From Verrucomicrobiota bacterium (lineage in GTDB: Bacteria; Verrucomicrobiota; Kiritimatiellia; RFP12; UBA1067): DNA of 54,349 nt. How positions within the stretch are numbered: position 1 is the stretch's first letter; the number at the start of each line of letters is the position of its first letter. The stretch spans positions 1 to 54,349 of the forward strand of contig JAKJGY010000008.1 in the NCBI GenBank assembly GCA_022704145.1, given 5' to 3'. A program made the translations under genes and the position numbers. Under the pieces are notes generated by a model. The model was given only the letters and a program-made list of their open reading frames with translations, was not told the origin of the DNA and did not search any database. Positions 26,448 through 36,500 of the stretch are shown here, in pieces.

Positions 26448-27776
26448 TCAGATATGCCACGGGGCGCGCATGGTGCGCGCGCGCCGCGCATTGGCCTCGT
26501 CGTCATTGACGAAAGCCTCGGCCACCGGATCCCACGTGAGGTTGCGCTTCAGGTCCAAACACAGGTCCATCGCCAAATTGGTCGTCATCGTCCGGTGCGC
26601 CACGGTCGCGGGCGTGAGCGCCGGCTTGCGGCTCCTGACGCACTGCAGGAAATCACGGAAATGGTTGTTCGGCCGTCCGGTCCTCTCCCGGTACGCCTTG
26701 ATCACCGGAATGAACTCCTCCAACAGCTTCGGCGAGGAGACCTCAGGCCGCTCGTAACCGTCCGCGCACGCGATCCAGCCTTCCTCACCCTCATAGCGCA
26801 CCCCGCAGGAGCCGCGCCACCCGCCCACCTGCGCGACCAGCTTCACGCCGTTCGCGAAGCGGACGCTCATGCCCTCCTTCTCGATGTCGGAAGTGTACTC
26901 GTAAGCGACAGCCGAGGTCTCCGCCAGCCCCAAGTCCAACTGGCATTGGAGGATCGTGTGCGAGCCCCAAGCCGCGATACTGCCCGCAAAATCGGCCTGC
27001 GTATACCAGCCAGGCGCAGGCCACGGCCGCACAAAGGCCGCATTGTAGGGGCGCAGGGGACACTGCCCCAGCCACAGATCCCAATCCAGCTCTTCCGACG
27101 GCGGCAGCGGCTCGGCCGGCAGGACCGCGTTGACGCGCGGCCACTTCGTCAGGTACCCCATGTGCGCCCGGACGGTATGGACCCGTCCCAGCCGCCCCTG
27201 CCGCAGCGCCTCGCCCATGAAGACGAAGTTCGACTCGCTGGCCCGCTGCGCGCCGGTCTGGAAGATGCGCCCGGTCTTGCTCTCGGCTTTGACCAACGCC
27301 TGACCCTCGGCAATGGTCAGCGTCCCCGGCTTCTCGCTGTACACGTCCTTGCCGGCCTGCATACAGAGGACTGAGGCGACCGCGTGCCAACGGTCACCGA
27401 TCGCGATCAGCACCGCGTCGATCTCGCGCCCCTTCTCCAGAAGCTCCCTGAAGTCACGGAACGTCGCACAATCCCTGCTCCCGTATTTTTCGTCTACGGT
27501 CGCCTTGCCCAGCTCACGGCGCGACCGCTGCACGTCGCACACGGCCACGACCTGCACGTCCTCCTCGTTCACCAGCCACTTCAGGTCGTGCAGCCCACGC
27601 CCCCCCACGCCCAGCACGCCCATGACGATCCGGCTGTTCGGCGCGACAGCCCCGTCGCGCCCCAGCGCCGACGCCGGCACCACGCTCGGAAACGCATACG
27701 CCGCACCCGCCGAAGCCAGCGCGCGTTTGAGAAACCCCCTACGCCCTACGGCATGGCGCCCCATCACATGGTTCAT
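26448..27776 (-). CDS. Tat-exported Gfo/Idh/MocA family oxidoreductase, altered HxxD motif
   Basis: A 442-residue exported oxidoreductase and first gene of the seven-gene operon. Tat motif GRRGFLKRA (residues 9-17), loop GVGGRGLHD, SEKPGTLTI with the conserved lysine, and C-terminal block LTWDPVAEAFVNDDEAN. In the segment AAWGSHTILQCQ the aspartate found in its paralogues (HLLD, HVLD) is Leu, so the catalytic pair appears incomplete; it may be inactive, regulatory, or mechanistically different. ATG 27776 has GGGGAG upstream. A divergent PAS-AraC regulator begins 201 bases away. Confidence 0.88.
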   Translation of the reverse strand: MNHVMGRHAVGRRGFLKRALASAGAAYAFPSVVPASALGRDGAVAPNSRIVMGVLGVGGRGLHDLKWLVNEEDVQVVAVCDVQRSRRELGKATVDEKYGSRDCATFRDFRELLEKGREIDAVLIAIGDRWHAVASVLCMQAGKDVYSEKPGTLTIAEGQALVKAESKTGRIFQTGAQRASESNFVFMGEALRQGRLGRVHTVRAHMGYLTKWPRVNAVLPAEPLPPSEELDWDLWLGQCPLRPYNAAFVRPWPAPGWYTQADFAGSIAAWGSHTILQCQLDLGLAETSAVAYEYTSDIEKEGMSVRFANGVKLVAQVGGWRGSCGVRYEGEEGWIACADGYERPEVSSPKLLEEFIPVIKAYRERTGRPNNHFRDFLQCVRSRKPALTPATVAHRTMTTNLAMDLCLDLKRNLTWDPVAEAFVNDDEANARRARTMRAPWHI

Positions 27777-27941
27777 GTTTCGCTCCCCGCTCTCTTGGTA
27801 CGCTCGCCCAACGATGCCCAGCACCCGCCCCGCCGCAACGTCTAACCGAACCGCGGCGACTTGAATCCGCAACCCTGACCGGACAATCACGAACCGCCAA
27901 GTTCATGATTCCCACTGTACCGCACGCCACCCTTTCGCTTC

Positions 27942-27971
27942 TTGTAATATCGAACCCGATACTTGTACAAT
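27942..27971 (+). promoter_or_regulatory. promoter and palindromes upstream of the PAS-AraC gene
   Basis: TTGTAA (27942-27947) and TACAAT (27966-27971) are 18 bases apart; the expected start point is at or next to ATG 27978, which has no ribosome site, suggesting a leaderless message. Two inverted repeats lie inside it: TATCG-N4-CGATA (27948-27961) and the perfect palindrome TTGTACAA (27963-27970). They could bind the regulator itself. Confidence 0.45.
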
Positions 27972-27977
27972 AGCCGC

Positions 27978-28727
27978 ATGAACGCGGTTCGCTTCCAACG
28001 TAACTTCCTGACACAGGTCAGCGACCTCTCGCCCTTCCGGCAGCTTTTGGATCTGGTTCCTGACGTGGCCTTCTTCATGAAGGATCGCGACGGGCGCTTC
28101 GTCATGCACAACCGCCGCTCCTGCGAATACTGCCAGGTGAGCCACGAGTGGGAGACGCTCGGCAAGACCGACTACGACTTCTTTCCTAAAGACCGCGCCG
28201 CGCTCTATGTGCAGGGCGACCAGGAGGTCATGCGCACCGGCAAGCCCATCGTCAACGCCATCGCGCCCGCTCCGGAGGCGTCGGATAAGATGATCGTCTA
28301 CAGCAAGGTGCCGGTGTACGGGCGTAACGGACGCATCATCGGCGTCGCCGGTATCCACCGCATCGTCGAAGGGCTGCGCGGCACGCCGGACTGGTACGGC
28401 CGCTTCTCCAAGGTGATCGACCATATCCACCGGCACTATGCGGACGAGATCGAGCTGGCCCGCCTCGCCCGCCAAGCAGGGGTCTCCCAAAGCCAGTTCG
28501 AGCGCCGCTTCCGCCAGCTTCTCGGCGCCTCGCCCGGCGAATACGTGCTGCGCGTGCGTATCAACGCCAGCCGTGAGCTGCTCGAGAACACCGACCGCAC
28601 CATCGCCGACATCGCCCTCGCCGTGGGCTTCTACGACCACAGCCACTTCACTCGCACCTTCCGCCGTCACCTCTCCTGTTCCCCCAAGCAGTACCGACTG
28701 AACCACCGTCAGCAGCAGGGCGCATAG
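27978..28727 (+). CDS. PAS domain-containing AraC-family transcriptional regulator
   Basis: A 249-residue DNA-binding protein. Residues about 15-130 form a PAS sensor domain (DLVPDVAFFMKDRDGRFV, then VPVYGRNGRIIGVAGIHR). Residues about 145-245 form a two-helix-turn-helix AraC domain (LARLARQAGVSQSQFERRF and IADIALAVGFYDHSHFTRTF, closing with SPKQYR). The PAS cavity would sense a small molecule or redox state. Divergent placement from the seven-gene oxidoreductase operon, and position just ahead of the three-sulfatase operon, make both likely targets. The ATG at 27978 is chosen; the in-frame TTG at 27963 falls inside the predicted -10 region. Confidence 0.88.
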   Translation: MNAVRFQRNFLTQVSDLSPFRQLLDLVPDVAFFMKDRDGRFVMHNRRSCEYCQVSHEWETLGKTDYDFFPKDRAALYVQGDQEVMRTGKPIVNAIAPAPEASDKMIVYSKVPVYGRNGRIIGVAGIHRIVEGLRGTPDWYGRFSKVIDHIHRHYADEIELARLARQAGVSQSQFERRFRQLLGASPGEYVLRVRINASRELLENTDRTIADIALAVGFYDHSHFTRTFRRHLSCSPKQYRLNHRQQQGA

Positions 28728-28804
28728 CCGTCAGTCCAGACGCGAGGTGTCTGTCCGGGAGTCTGCGGCACATACGTGACAACCCGATTACGGGCCATGC
28801 GCAG

Positions 28805-28834
28805 TTGTGGACGGCGGGCCGCTCGTGCTATTCT
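28805..28834 (+). promoter_or_regulatory. candidate promoter of the three-sulfatase operon
   Basis: TTGTGG and TATTCT are 18 bases apart, about 80 bases before ATG 28916. Moderate match to sigma70 consensus. Confidence 0.35.
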
Positions 28835-28915
28835 TCTCACCGGTACAGTCTGTTGCACCGAGGACGCGCCCGTCCCCGTCGGTAACGGACGTGATCGAGC
28901 GAAAGGCCCTTCTCT

Positions 28916-30484
28916 ATGTTGCGACACGCGCTTCTTGTAGCGGCTTGCTCGTGCGCGCTGCTGGCCGCTGACGCCGCCCCCGCGCGGCCCAACATCGTCT
29001 TTGTCTTCAGCGACGACCACACGCCGCAGACCATCGGCGCCTACAACCTCTGGCTCTCGCCCTTCTGCCGCGAGCAGCGGGTCACGCCCAACATCGACCG
29101 CCTCGCCGCAGCGGGCGCCCTCTTTCAGAACAGTTTCTGCGGCAACTCGATCTGCTCGCCGAGCCGCGCCGCTGTCCTGACCGGCCTGCACGGCCACGCC
29201 AACGGTGTCCGCTACTTGGGCGAGGAGGTCACGCCCGGCACGTGGAAGTTCCCGACCGCCCTGCGCGCCGCCGGCTACCAGACCGCCGTCATCGGCAAGT
29301 GGCACCTCGGCGCCACCCCCTCGGAGACTGACTTCTGGTGCCTGCTGCCCGGCCAGGGCGCCTATGTCAACCCCTCCTTCACGAGCGCGACCGGCTCGGT
29401 CCAGCGCGCGGGTCACGCCTCCGACGTGATCACCGACCTCTCGCTCGAATGGCTGGAGGGCCGCGACCGCTCAAAACCCTTCATGCTGATGGTTCACCAC
29501 AAGGCGCCCCACCGCACCTGGATTCCGCCCGAGCGTTACGCGCGCTGGCTCGACGACGTCACCGTTCCCGAACCCGCCACGCTCTTCGACGACTACGCCA
29601 ACCGCGCCTCCGTCCACAAGACCCAGAAGCTCATGATCGACGCCGACATGACGCTGTCCGGCGACCTCAAGCTCTACCCGGACAAACCCCTGGATAAGAT
29701 CCCTGAGATGTACCGCGCGCGTAACGAGGCGTTCCGCGCGCGCAACCCGCAAGGCCGGGATCTGGTGCGCTGGAAGTACCAGACCTACCTGAAGGACTAC
29801 TTGCGCTGCGTCAAGTCCGTCGACGACGGAGTCGGTCGCTTACTGGATTACCTCGACAGGCACGCGCTCGCCGACAACACGGTCGTGATCTACGCCTCCG
29901 ACCAAGGCTTCTTCGTCGGCGAACACGGTTGGTTCGACAAGCGCTGGATCCTGGAGGAGTCGATCCGCATGCCCTTCATCCTCCGCTGGCCCGGCGTGGT
30001 CAAGCCCGGCTCCCGCCCCGCCGCGATGATCCAGAACATCGACTATGCGCCGACCCTCGTCGAAATCGCCGGCGGCCAGACTCCGCCCAGCCTGCACGGC
30101 CGCTCCTTTTTGCCAGTCCTTCGCGGCGAGACACCGGCCGACTGGCGCACGAGCGTCTTCTACCGCTACTACGATCCCGGCCATGGCGTGCCGCAGCACC
30201 TCGGCGTGCGCACCGCCCGCTACACACTGGCCCATTACGGCGCGACCGACGAGTGGGACCTCTTCGACCGCGAGAAAGACCCTGACCAACTGCGGAGCGT
30301 CTACGCCGACCCCGATTACGCCGTCGCCGTCGCCGAGCTGAAGGCCGAACTCGCCCGGCTGCGCGCCCTCTACGGCGAGACCGACCCGGAGCCTTATGTG
30401 AAAACCGCCAGACCGGCACGCGCCAAAGCCGCTGCCGACAAGCCGACCAAGCCGGGCAAGCGCAAAACCCAAGCCGACCGTTAG
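28916..30484 (+). CDS. secreted sulfatase (S1, GlcNAc-6-sulfatase-like)
   Basis: A 522-residue sulfatase. Signal peptide to about residue 20, then PNIVFVFSDDHTPQ (metal ligands Asp33 and Asp34) and the canonical signature CSPSRAAVLTG with formylglycine Cys80. GKWHLGATPSE, HHKAPHRTWIPPERY, ASDQGFFVGEHGWFDKRW and EESIRMPFILRWPGV match the S1_11-like group that includes N-acetylglucosamine-6-O-sulfatases, suggesting but not proving that substrate. The C-terminus is a Lys/Ala/Pro-rich tail (KAAADKPTKPGKRKTQ). A purine stretch (GAAAGG) lies before ATG 28916. It is the first of three adjacent sulfatases. Confidence 0.9.
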   Translation: MLRHALLVAACSCALLAADAAPARPNIVFVFSDDHTPQTIGAYNLWLSPFCREQRVTPNIDRLAAAGALFQNSFCGNSICSPSRAAVLTGLHGHANGVRYLGEEVTPGTWKFPTALRAAGYQTAVIGKWHLGATPSETDFWCLLPGQGAYVNPSFTSATGSVQRAGHASDVITDLSLEWLEGRDRSKPFMLMVHHKAPHRTWIPPERYARWLDDVTVPEPATLFDDYANRASVHKTQKLMIDADMTLSGDLKLYPDKPLDKIPEMYRARNEAFRARNPQGRDLVRWKYQTYLKDYLRCVKSVDDGVGRLLDYLDRHALADNTVVIYASDQGFFVGEHGWFDKRWILEESIRMPFILRWPGVVKPGSRPAAMIQNIDYAPTLVEIAGGQTPPSLHGRSFLPVLRGETPADWRTSVFYRYYDPGHGVPQHLGVRTARYTLAHYGATDEWDLFDREKDPDQLRSVYADPDYAVAVAELKAELARLRALYGETDPEPYVKTARPARAKAAADKPTKPGKRKTQADR

Positions 30485-30502
30485 AACAAGGAAGACACGC
30501 AC

Positions 30503-32116
30503 ATGCAGATATCAGCCCACGTCCTCGTCCTCTTCGCCCTGCTCGCCGCCGCCGCATCGGCCGCGCCGAAGCCCAACGTCCTCCTCATCGTCGCCGACGA
30601 CCTCGGCTACTCCGACATCGGCTGCTACGGCGGCGAGATCGCGACACCGCACCTCGACGGTCTCGCCAAGAACGGCCTGCGCTTCACGCAGTGCTACAAC
30701 ACCGCCCGCTGCTGGCCCACGCGCTGCGCGCTCATGACCGGCTACTACCCGCAGCAGACGCGCTCCGACCCGCGCCAGGGCAACTTCCCCGCCTGGACAC
30801 GCACGCTGCCGCACCTCCTCAAGCCGCTCGGCTACCGCAGCTACCATTCCGGCAAGTGGCACGTCACTGGCGCGCCCAAGCCCGTCGCCAACGGCGGCTT
30901 CGACCGCTCCTACGACCTTGAGGACCACGACCGTAACTTCTATCCCAGACATCATCTGGAGGACGACCAGCCGCTGCCGCCCGTCGAAAAGGGCGCGCCG
31001 TACTACACCTCCACCGCCTTCGCGGACCACGCCATCCGCTGCCTCAAGGAACACGCCGAAAAACACGCGGGCCAGCCCTTCTTCTCCTACCTCGCCTTCA
31101 CCGTGCCGCACTTTCCGCTGCACGCGCCCGCCGCTGACATCGCCCGCTACCGCGACACCTACGCGAAAGGCTGGGACGCCGTGCGCACCGAACGCCTGCG
31201 CCGCCTGCGCGAGCAGGGCCTCGTCACCTGCGGCCTCTCCGCCGTCGAGCGCGATCTCGGCCCTCCCTACCACTTCCCGAACGCGCTAGCCGCGCTCGGC
31301 ACCAACGAGGTCAACCGCCCGCTTCCGTGGGACGCGCTCACGCCCGGCCAGCGCCGCTTCCAGGCCGACAAGATGGCCGTCCACGCCGCCATGGTCGACC
31401 GCATGGACCAGGAGATCGGCCGCGTGCTCGACCAGCTCCGCGCCATGGGCGCCTTCGAGAACACCCTCGTGCTCTTCTGCTCCGACAACGGCGCCAGCGC
31501 CGAGATCATGGTCCGCGGCGACGGTCACGACCCGCAAGCCGCCCCCGGCTCAGCCGAGAGCTACCTCTGCCTCGGCCCCGGCTGGTCCAACGCCGCCAAC
31601 GCCCCCTTCCGCCGCCACAAGACCTGGGTCCACGAGGGCGGCATCGCCACGCCGCTCATCGCCCACTGGCCCGCAGGCATCGCGGCCCGCAACGAACTGC
31701 GCCGCGACCTCTGTCACGTGATCGACTTCCTGCCGACCGTGACGGACCTCGCTGGCGGCGCTCCCGCGCTCCCGGCCGGCGCGCCGCCCCTGCCCGGCCT
31801 CAGCCTCGCCCCCGCCTTCGCCCGCGACGGCGCGCTCGCCCGCGGCGAGCTCTTCTTCAGCCACGAGGGCAACCGCGCCCTGCGCGACGGCAGCTTCAAG
31901 CTCGTCTCGGCCAAGCGCGACGGCGACGCCTGGTCGCTTTACAACCTCGCCGAGGACCGTTGCGAGCAGCGCGACCTCGCCGGCGCCTTTCCCGAACGAG
32001 TCAGCGCCATGGCCGCCCGCTGGCAGGCCCTGAGCGACCGGTTCGCCCAAGACGCTGGCCCTGTCCCGCCTGCTGACAAACCGAAAAGGAAGGCCCGCGC
32101 ACATGAGCCCGAATGA
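30503..32116 (+). CDS. secreted arylsulfatase (CWPTR active site)
   Basis: A 537-residue arylsulfatase A-type enzyme. The signal peptide (residues 1-20, AAASA) precedes PNVLLIVADDLGYSD (metal ligands Asp32 and Asp33). The signature is CWPTRCALMTGYYP, with formylglycine Cys70 and Thr in the usual Ser position, a variant seen in PVC sulfatases. SGKWHVTG, LFCSDNGASAE and HKTWVHEGGIATPLIAHWP complete the active-site blocks. The C-terminus is basic (DKPKRKARAHEPE). AAGGAAG precedes ATG 30503; it follows the first sulfatase by 18 bases. Confidence 0.92.
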   Translation: MQISAHVLVLFALLAAAASAAPKPNVLLIVADDLGYSDIGCYGGEIATPHLDGLAKNGLRFTQCYNTARCWPTRCALMTGYYPQQTRSDPRQGNFPAWTRTLPHLLKPLGYRSYHSGKWHVTGAPKPVANGGFDRSYDLEDHDRNFYPRHHLEDDQPLPPVEKGAPYYTSTAFADHAIRCLKEHAEKHAGQPFFSYLAFTVPHFPLHAPAADIARYRDTYAKGWDAVRTERLRRLREQGLVTCGLSAVERDLGPPYHFPNALAALGTNEVNRPLPWDALTPGQRRFQADKMAVHAAMVDRMDQEIGRVLDQLRAMGAFENTLVLFCSDNGASAEIMVRGDGHDPQAAPGSAESYLCLGPGWSNAANAPFRRHKTWVHEGGIATPLIAHWPAGIAARNELRRDLCHVIDFLPTVTDLAGGAPALPAGAPPLPGLSLAPAFARDGALARGELFFSHEGNRALRDGSFKLVSAKRDGDAWSLYNLAEDRCEQRDLAGAFPERVSAMAARWQALSDRFAQDAGPVPPADKPKRKARAHEPE

Positions 32117-32126
32117 GAGGACCGCC

Positions 32127-33554
32127 ATGCCGCACATCCAACGACGCGCGTTTCTCCGCTCCGGCGCCGCCGCCGCAATGAGCGCCAGCCTCACGCGCCC
32201 GGCGCGCGCCGCCGCGCCTTCCCGGCCGCCGAACGTCGTCTTTGTCTTCGCCGACGAGTGGCGCGCACACGACTTCGGCTTCGCCGGCAACACCGACGTC
32301 CCGACGCCCCATTTCGACGCCATGGCCCGCGACAGCCTCTGCTGCTCCTCCATGATCTCGGGCTGCCCCGTCTGCACCCCCTACCGCGCCAGCCTGCTGA
32401 CCGGCCAGTACTGGCTCACGCACGGTCTCTTCTACAACGACAAGCCTCTCGGCACGCGCGCCGTCTCGCTCGCCCAGGCCTTCAAGGCCGCCGGCTACGA
32501 CACCGCCTACATCGGCAAGTGGCACGTCGACGGCCACGGCCGCGACGCCTTCATCCCGCGGGAACGCCGCCAGGGCTTCGACTACTGGAAGGTGCGCGAG
32601 TGCACCCACGACTACAACCGCTCGATGTATTACGCCGACACCCCCGAGCCGCGTTTCTGGGAAGGCTACGACGCCGTCGCCCAGACGCGCGACATGCTCG
32701 GCTACCTCCGCAGTCACGACCGCACGAAACCCTTCCTCTTCGTACTCTCGTGGGGGCCGCCCCACACCCCCCACCACACCGCGCCCGACGCCTACAAGCG
32801 GCGCATCGCCCCGGCCGCCGAGCTGCAGGTCCGCCCCAACGTGCCGGAGCAGCGCCGGGATAAGGCGCGTCAGGCGCTCGCCGGCTACTACGCCCACATC
32901 ACCGCACTCGACGACTGCATGGGCGAGATCCGCCAGACCCTCAAGGAGACCGGCCTGGAGGAGAACACGATCCTCGTCTTCACCACCGACCACGGCTACA
33001 TGCTCCACTCTCAGGGCCAGATCCCCAAACAGATGCCCTGGGAGGAGTCGATCCGCGTGCCCTTCCTGCTCCAGTGGCCCGCCCTGCGCGGCGCCGCCGG
33101 GCGCACCGTCGGCATGCCGGTCAACACCCCCGACCTCATGCCCACCCTGCTCGGCCTGGCCGGCGTGCCGATCCCGAAGACCGTCGAGGGCCGCGACCTC
33201 TCTCCCGTCCTACGCGGCGAGCGCGAGGAGTCCGACGAGCCGGCCCTGCTCATATGCCCCGTGCCCTTCCACCAGTGGAACTTCGCCAGCGGCGGCCGCG
33301 AGTACCGCGGCGTGCGCACGCGCACCCACACCTACGTCCGCGACCTCAAGGGCGCCTGGCTGCTCTATGACAACGCGGCCGACCCCTACCAGCTCAACAA
33401 CCTCGCCAACAAGCCCGAGGCCGCCGAGCTGCAGGCGCGCCTGGAGGCCGCGCTCGCGCGCAAGCTGCGCGAGACCGGCGACGAGTTCCGCCCGGCCCAG
33501 CACTACATGGACAAGTGGGGCTACACCTGGGACGGCAAGGACGCTCCAGCCTGA
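32127..33554 (+). CDS. Tat-type exported sulfatase (CTPYR active site)
   Basis: A 475-residue sulfatase. Its N-terminus is twin-arginine (IQRRAFLRSGAAAAM, residues 4-18), unlike the Sec-type signals of the other four, so it may be folded before export. VFADEWRAHDFG has Asp-Glu at the first metal site. The signature CTPYRASLLTGQY gives formylglycine Cys83 with Tyr in place of Ser. TTDHGYMLHSQG and WEESIRVPFLLQWP follow. ATG 32127 has AGAGGA five bases upstream. ATG 32103, eight codons earlier and overlapping the previous gene by 14 bases, also has a ribosome-like site and cannot be excluded. Last gene of the operon. Confidence 0.88.
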   Translation: MPHIQRRAFLRSGAAAAMSASLTRPARAAAPSRPPNVVFVFADEWRAHDFGFAGNTDVPTPHFDAMARDSLCCSSMISGCPVCTPYRASLLTGQYWLTHGLFYNDKPLGTRAVSLAQAFKAAGYDTAYIGKWHVDGHGRDAFIPRERRQGFDYWKVRECTHDYNRSMYYADTPEPRFWEGYDAVAQTRDMLGYLRSHDRTKPFLFVLSWGPPHTPHHTAPDAYKRRIAPAAELQVRPNVPEQRRDKARQALAGYYAHITALDDCMGEIRQTLKETGLEENTILVFTTDHGYMLHSQGQIPKQMPWEESIRVPFLLQWPALRGAAGRTVGMPVNTPDLMPTLLGLAGVPIPKTVEGRDLSPVLRGEREESDEPALLICPVPFHQWNFASGGREYRGVRTRTHTYVRDLKGAWLLYDNAADPYQLNNLANKPEAAELQARLEAALARKLRETGDEFRPAQHYMDKWGYTWDGKDAPA

Positions 33555-33561
33555 CAACCGC

Positions 33562-36500
33562 TCATTGCACCGCGATCAGCTCGGCGCCGCCCGGCAGCGA
33601 CTCGGCCACGCGCGTGAGCTTGCCGGTGGCCTTGTCGAAGGTAACCCGCCACGTCCGCCCGTTGACCCGGTACACCCAGACACCGCCGGCCCCGGCCGGC
33701 AGACGTTCCGCAGGCTGTCCGGCCGCCGTCTCCACCGCAGGCTGCGTCATGCCAACCGTCAGGCAGTCGAACACGCCGATCTCATCCGCCGACGCGACCG
33801 GACGCGCCACGACTTCGGGCTCGTCCGCCCCGCCGAACGTCACGCGCCCGATCTCGACGATATCCCGCGGCTGGTCCAGCCGCAGCGTGAGCGTCTGCCG
33901 CTTCTCCTGCGGCCGACCCCAGTCCGTGAAGACCGTCGCGGTCAGCGTGGCCGGCCCCACGACCGTCTGCTGCCGCGAGCCGTAGTACTTGGCCTTGACC
34001 GCGTACGCGCCCTTGAACGCCTTGCGCACCAGATACTCCTCGGGACCGTAGCCGTCGGTGATGTCGCGCGAGACCAGCCCGCCGATCGTCGTGCGGTTAT
34101 GGCTGTAGAACGCCTCCTCGCCCGTCGGCTCCAGCACGTGCAGGTCCACGTCGGTCGCGTCCGCGTCCCAGGCCAGCACGATGCGCACGTCCACGTCCAG
34201 GTTCTTGCGCAGCCGCGCGTCAAGCGCGGGGGCGGCCGGGCTGCGGCCGCCCGCCCACTCCGCGCGCTCGCTCCACGCCAGCAGGGCGTTCAGCTCCTCC
34301 AGCGCGAAGATCTCGATCTCGGCCGTGCGGTTCCAGGCCTGAAGCACCACCTTCTCAAGGAGCCGCAGCGCCTCCTCGACATCCCCCGCCGAACGCACCG
34401 CCTTGCCGCGCTCCGCCAGCGCCAGCGCCAGGTCGCGCCAGCTCTGCGGATCCTCGGGACGCAGGCCGGTCACGCGCCGCAGCAGCACCACCGCGCGGTC
34501 CAGCTCGCCCGCCTGCTGCAGGCGCCACGCCAGCACGCGCAGCAGCGCCGCGTCCTCGATGCGCAGCTCGGCGAGGTTCGTCAGGACGCGCACGCCGAAC
34601 TCCCGCTCGCCCTCGCGCAGCAGCCACTCCGCGCAATCCAGATAAAAGGCGGGGCTGGTCCCGAACGTCTTGCGCTCCTCGGCGTACGCCCGCTCGCGCC
34701 CTTCCTTGCCCGCCGCCTTGAGCCGCTTCAAGTAGGGCGTGTCCGGATGCCATGGCGTCACCTGGATCGACGACACCTGCTCGGCCGCAGCGTCCGCCTT
34801 GGCCGGCTTGGGCGCGGCCACAGCGGCCGGCGCCAAAGCTGGCGAAGATGCGGTCTCAAAGACCACACCGTCTGTCATTATCGCCGCCTCCGCTGGCGCG
34901 GCCGTGCGCGGCGCAACGGCTCCGGCCAGCCTGCGGAAGACGCCACTGCTCTTAGCCGCAGCCTCACCCTTCCAGCGGAAGTCCGGCTTGACGTCCGGCT
35001 TCTGTTCCCACCACGCCACGCGCGCCTGCCACAGCCGGACGACCTCCTCCAGCTTGTCACGCTTCACGACCGCCTGCTCCTTGCTCGCGCGCGCCCGCGC
35101 CTCATGCCACTGCCGCCGCATCTCGGCCAGCATCGCGGGCGGCTCGACCTCATGCCGCAGGTACTGGTCGAGCGACTCCAGCACCAGCAGCGAGGTCTCG
35201 GGGCTGACCAGCCCGTAGCGCCGCCCGAGCGCCAGCAGCTCAGCCGCGTTGCGCTCCGCCTGCGGCGCCAGCCGCAGCACGCGGCCAGCCGCCCAGACCG
35301 TAGCCAGCAGGCGGCCCTCCGGCGCGTCCGCCTTGCGCAGCGTCACCGGCTCCGACACGCTGCCGTCGGAGTACTCCACGCGCACCTCGGCCGAGTCGGC
35401 CGTCAGCCGTCCGGTCAGCGCCACGCGTCCCGCCGCCACCGCCCCCACGCCCTGCACGCCAGCCAGGCCCGTCCCGCGCAGGCCCGTCACCCGGCGCGGC
35501 GGCGCCAGAGCCAAGGCCAGCGCCTCGGCCGGCTCCAGTCGCTGCAGGTCGATCAGGCACCCGCCCGCGTCGCCGCACGCCTGCCGCAGCCACTCGCGGT
35601 CCGCCACGCTCTGCGAGACCACGGCCGACACCTGCCGTCCCGCGAACGCGGCAGGCTCGCCCGCCAGTGTCTCGACGCCGTCGGTGAAGAGCAGCCACGG
35701 CACCTCTGGCGCCAGCGCCGGCGACAGGGCCGCGAAATCGGTGCCGCCGTCGTAGACCGCAGCGTCCAGCGCCGCCTTCAGCTCGCCGAAGGAAGCGAAG
35801 CGCCGCGCCGGCTCAGGCCGGTCGCGGAAGACAACCAGCGTCAGCTCGGTGGCGCCCGACTTGGCGCACACCGCCTCGAGGTACGCCAGCTCCTTGCCCA
35901 GCTTCGCCCCGCTGCGGCTGCCCGAGGCGTCCCAGGCCACGCCGAGTCGCGGCAGGCGCTTCGCCTTCGGCTCGCGGGCCGCCGGCCTGACGTCGTTCAC
36001 CGTAAAATAGATGTCGCCCGATACCGCATCGCGCTCGACCGCCGCGACGGTGGCAGGCAGTTTCGGCAGGGCCACCCAGATGTCGTCGCCCGGCCGGGTG
36101 TCACGCAAGGTCGTCTCGGCCAGCCAGGCGTCGCGCATGCGCGCGAAGCGCAGGTTACCGAAACCTCCCAGCTCGGGCGTGACTTCGCTGCGGGTCACCT
36201 CGATACGCACACTGAGGGTTCCGACCGTCTCGCGCGGCAGCGGCAGGTGCAGCGCCGCGTCGCCTTTGGCGTCCGACGCCAGCTCGGTGACGTAGCGCAA
36301 CCGCACGGTGCGCGCGGCCTTGGGCGGCAGCGGGTAGATGCGCGTGCGGTAGACGTTGCCCTTGACGAACTCGACGAGGCCCGGATCGACCCGACGGCGC
36401 GTCTCGGTCTCGAAGGCCACGCGCGCCTTCTCCTTGCTGACCACCACGCCGTCCACGAGCTGTCCGCCCACATCGAGCGCGTAGCCGCAGACCGCCGCGC

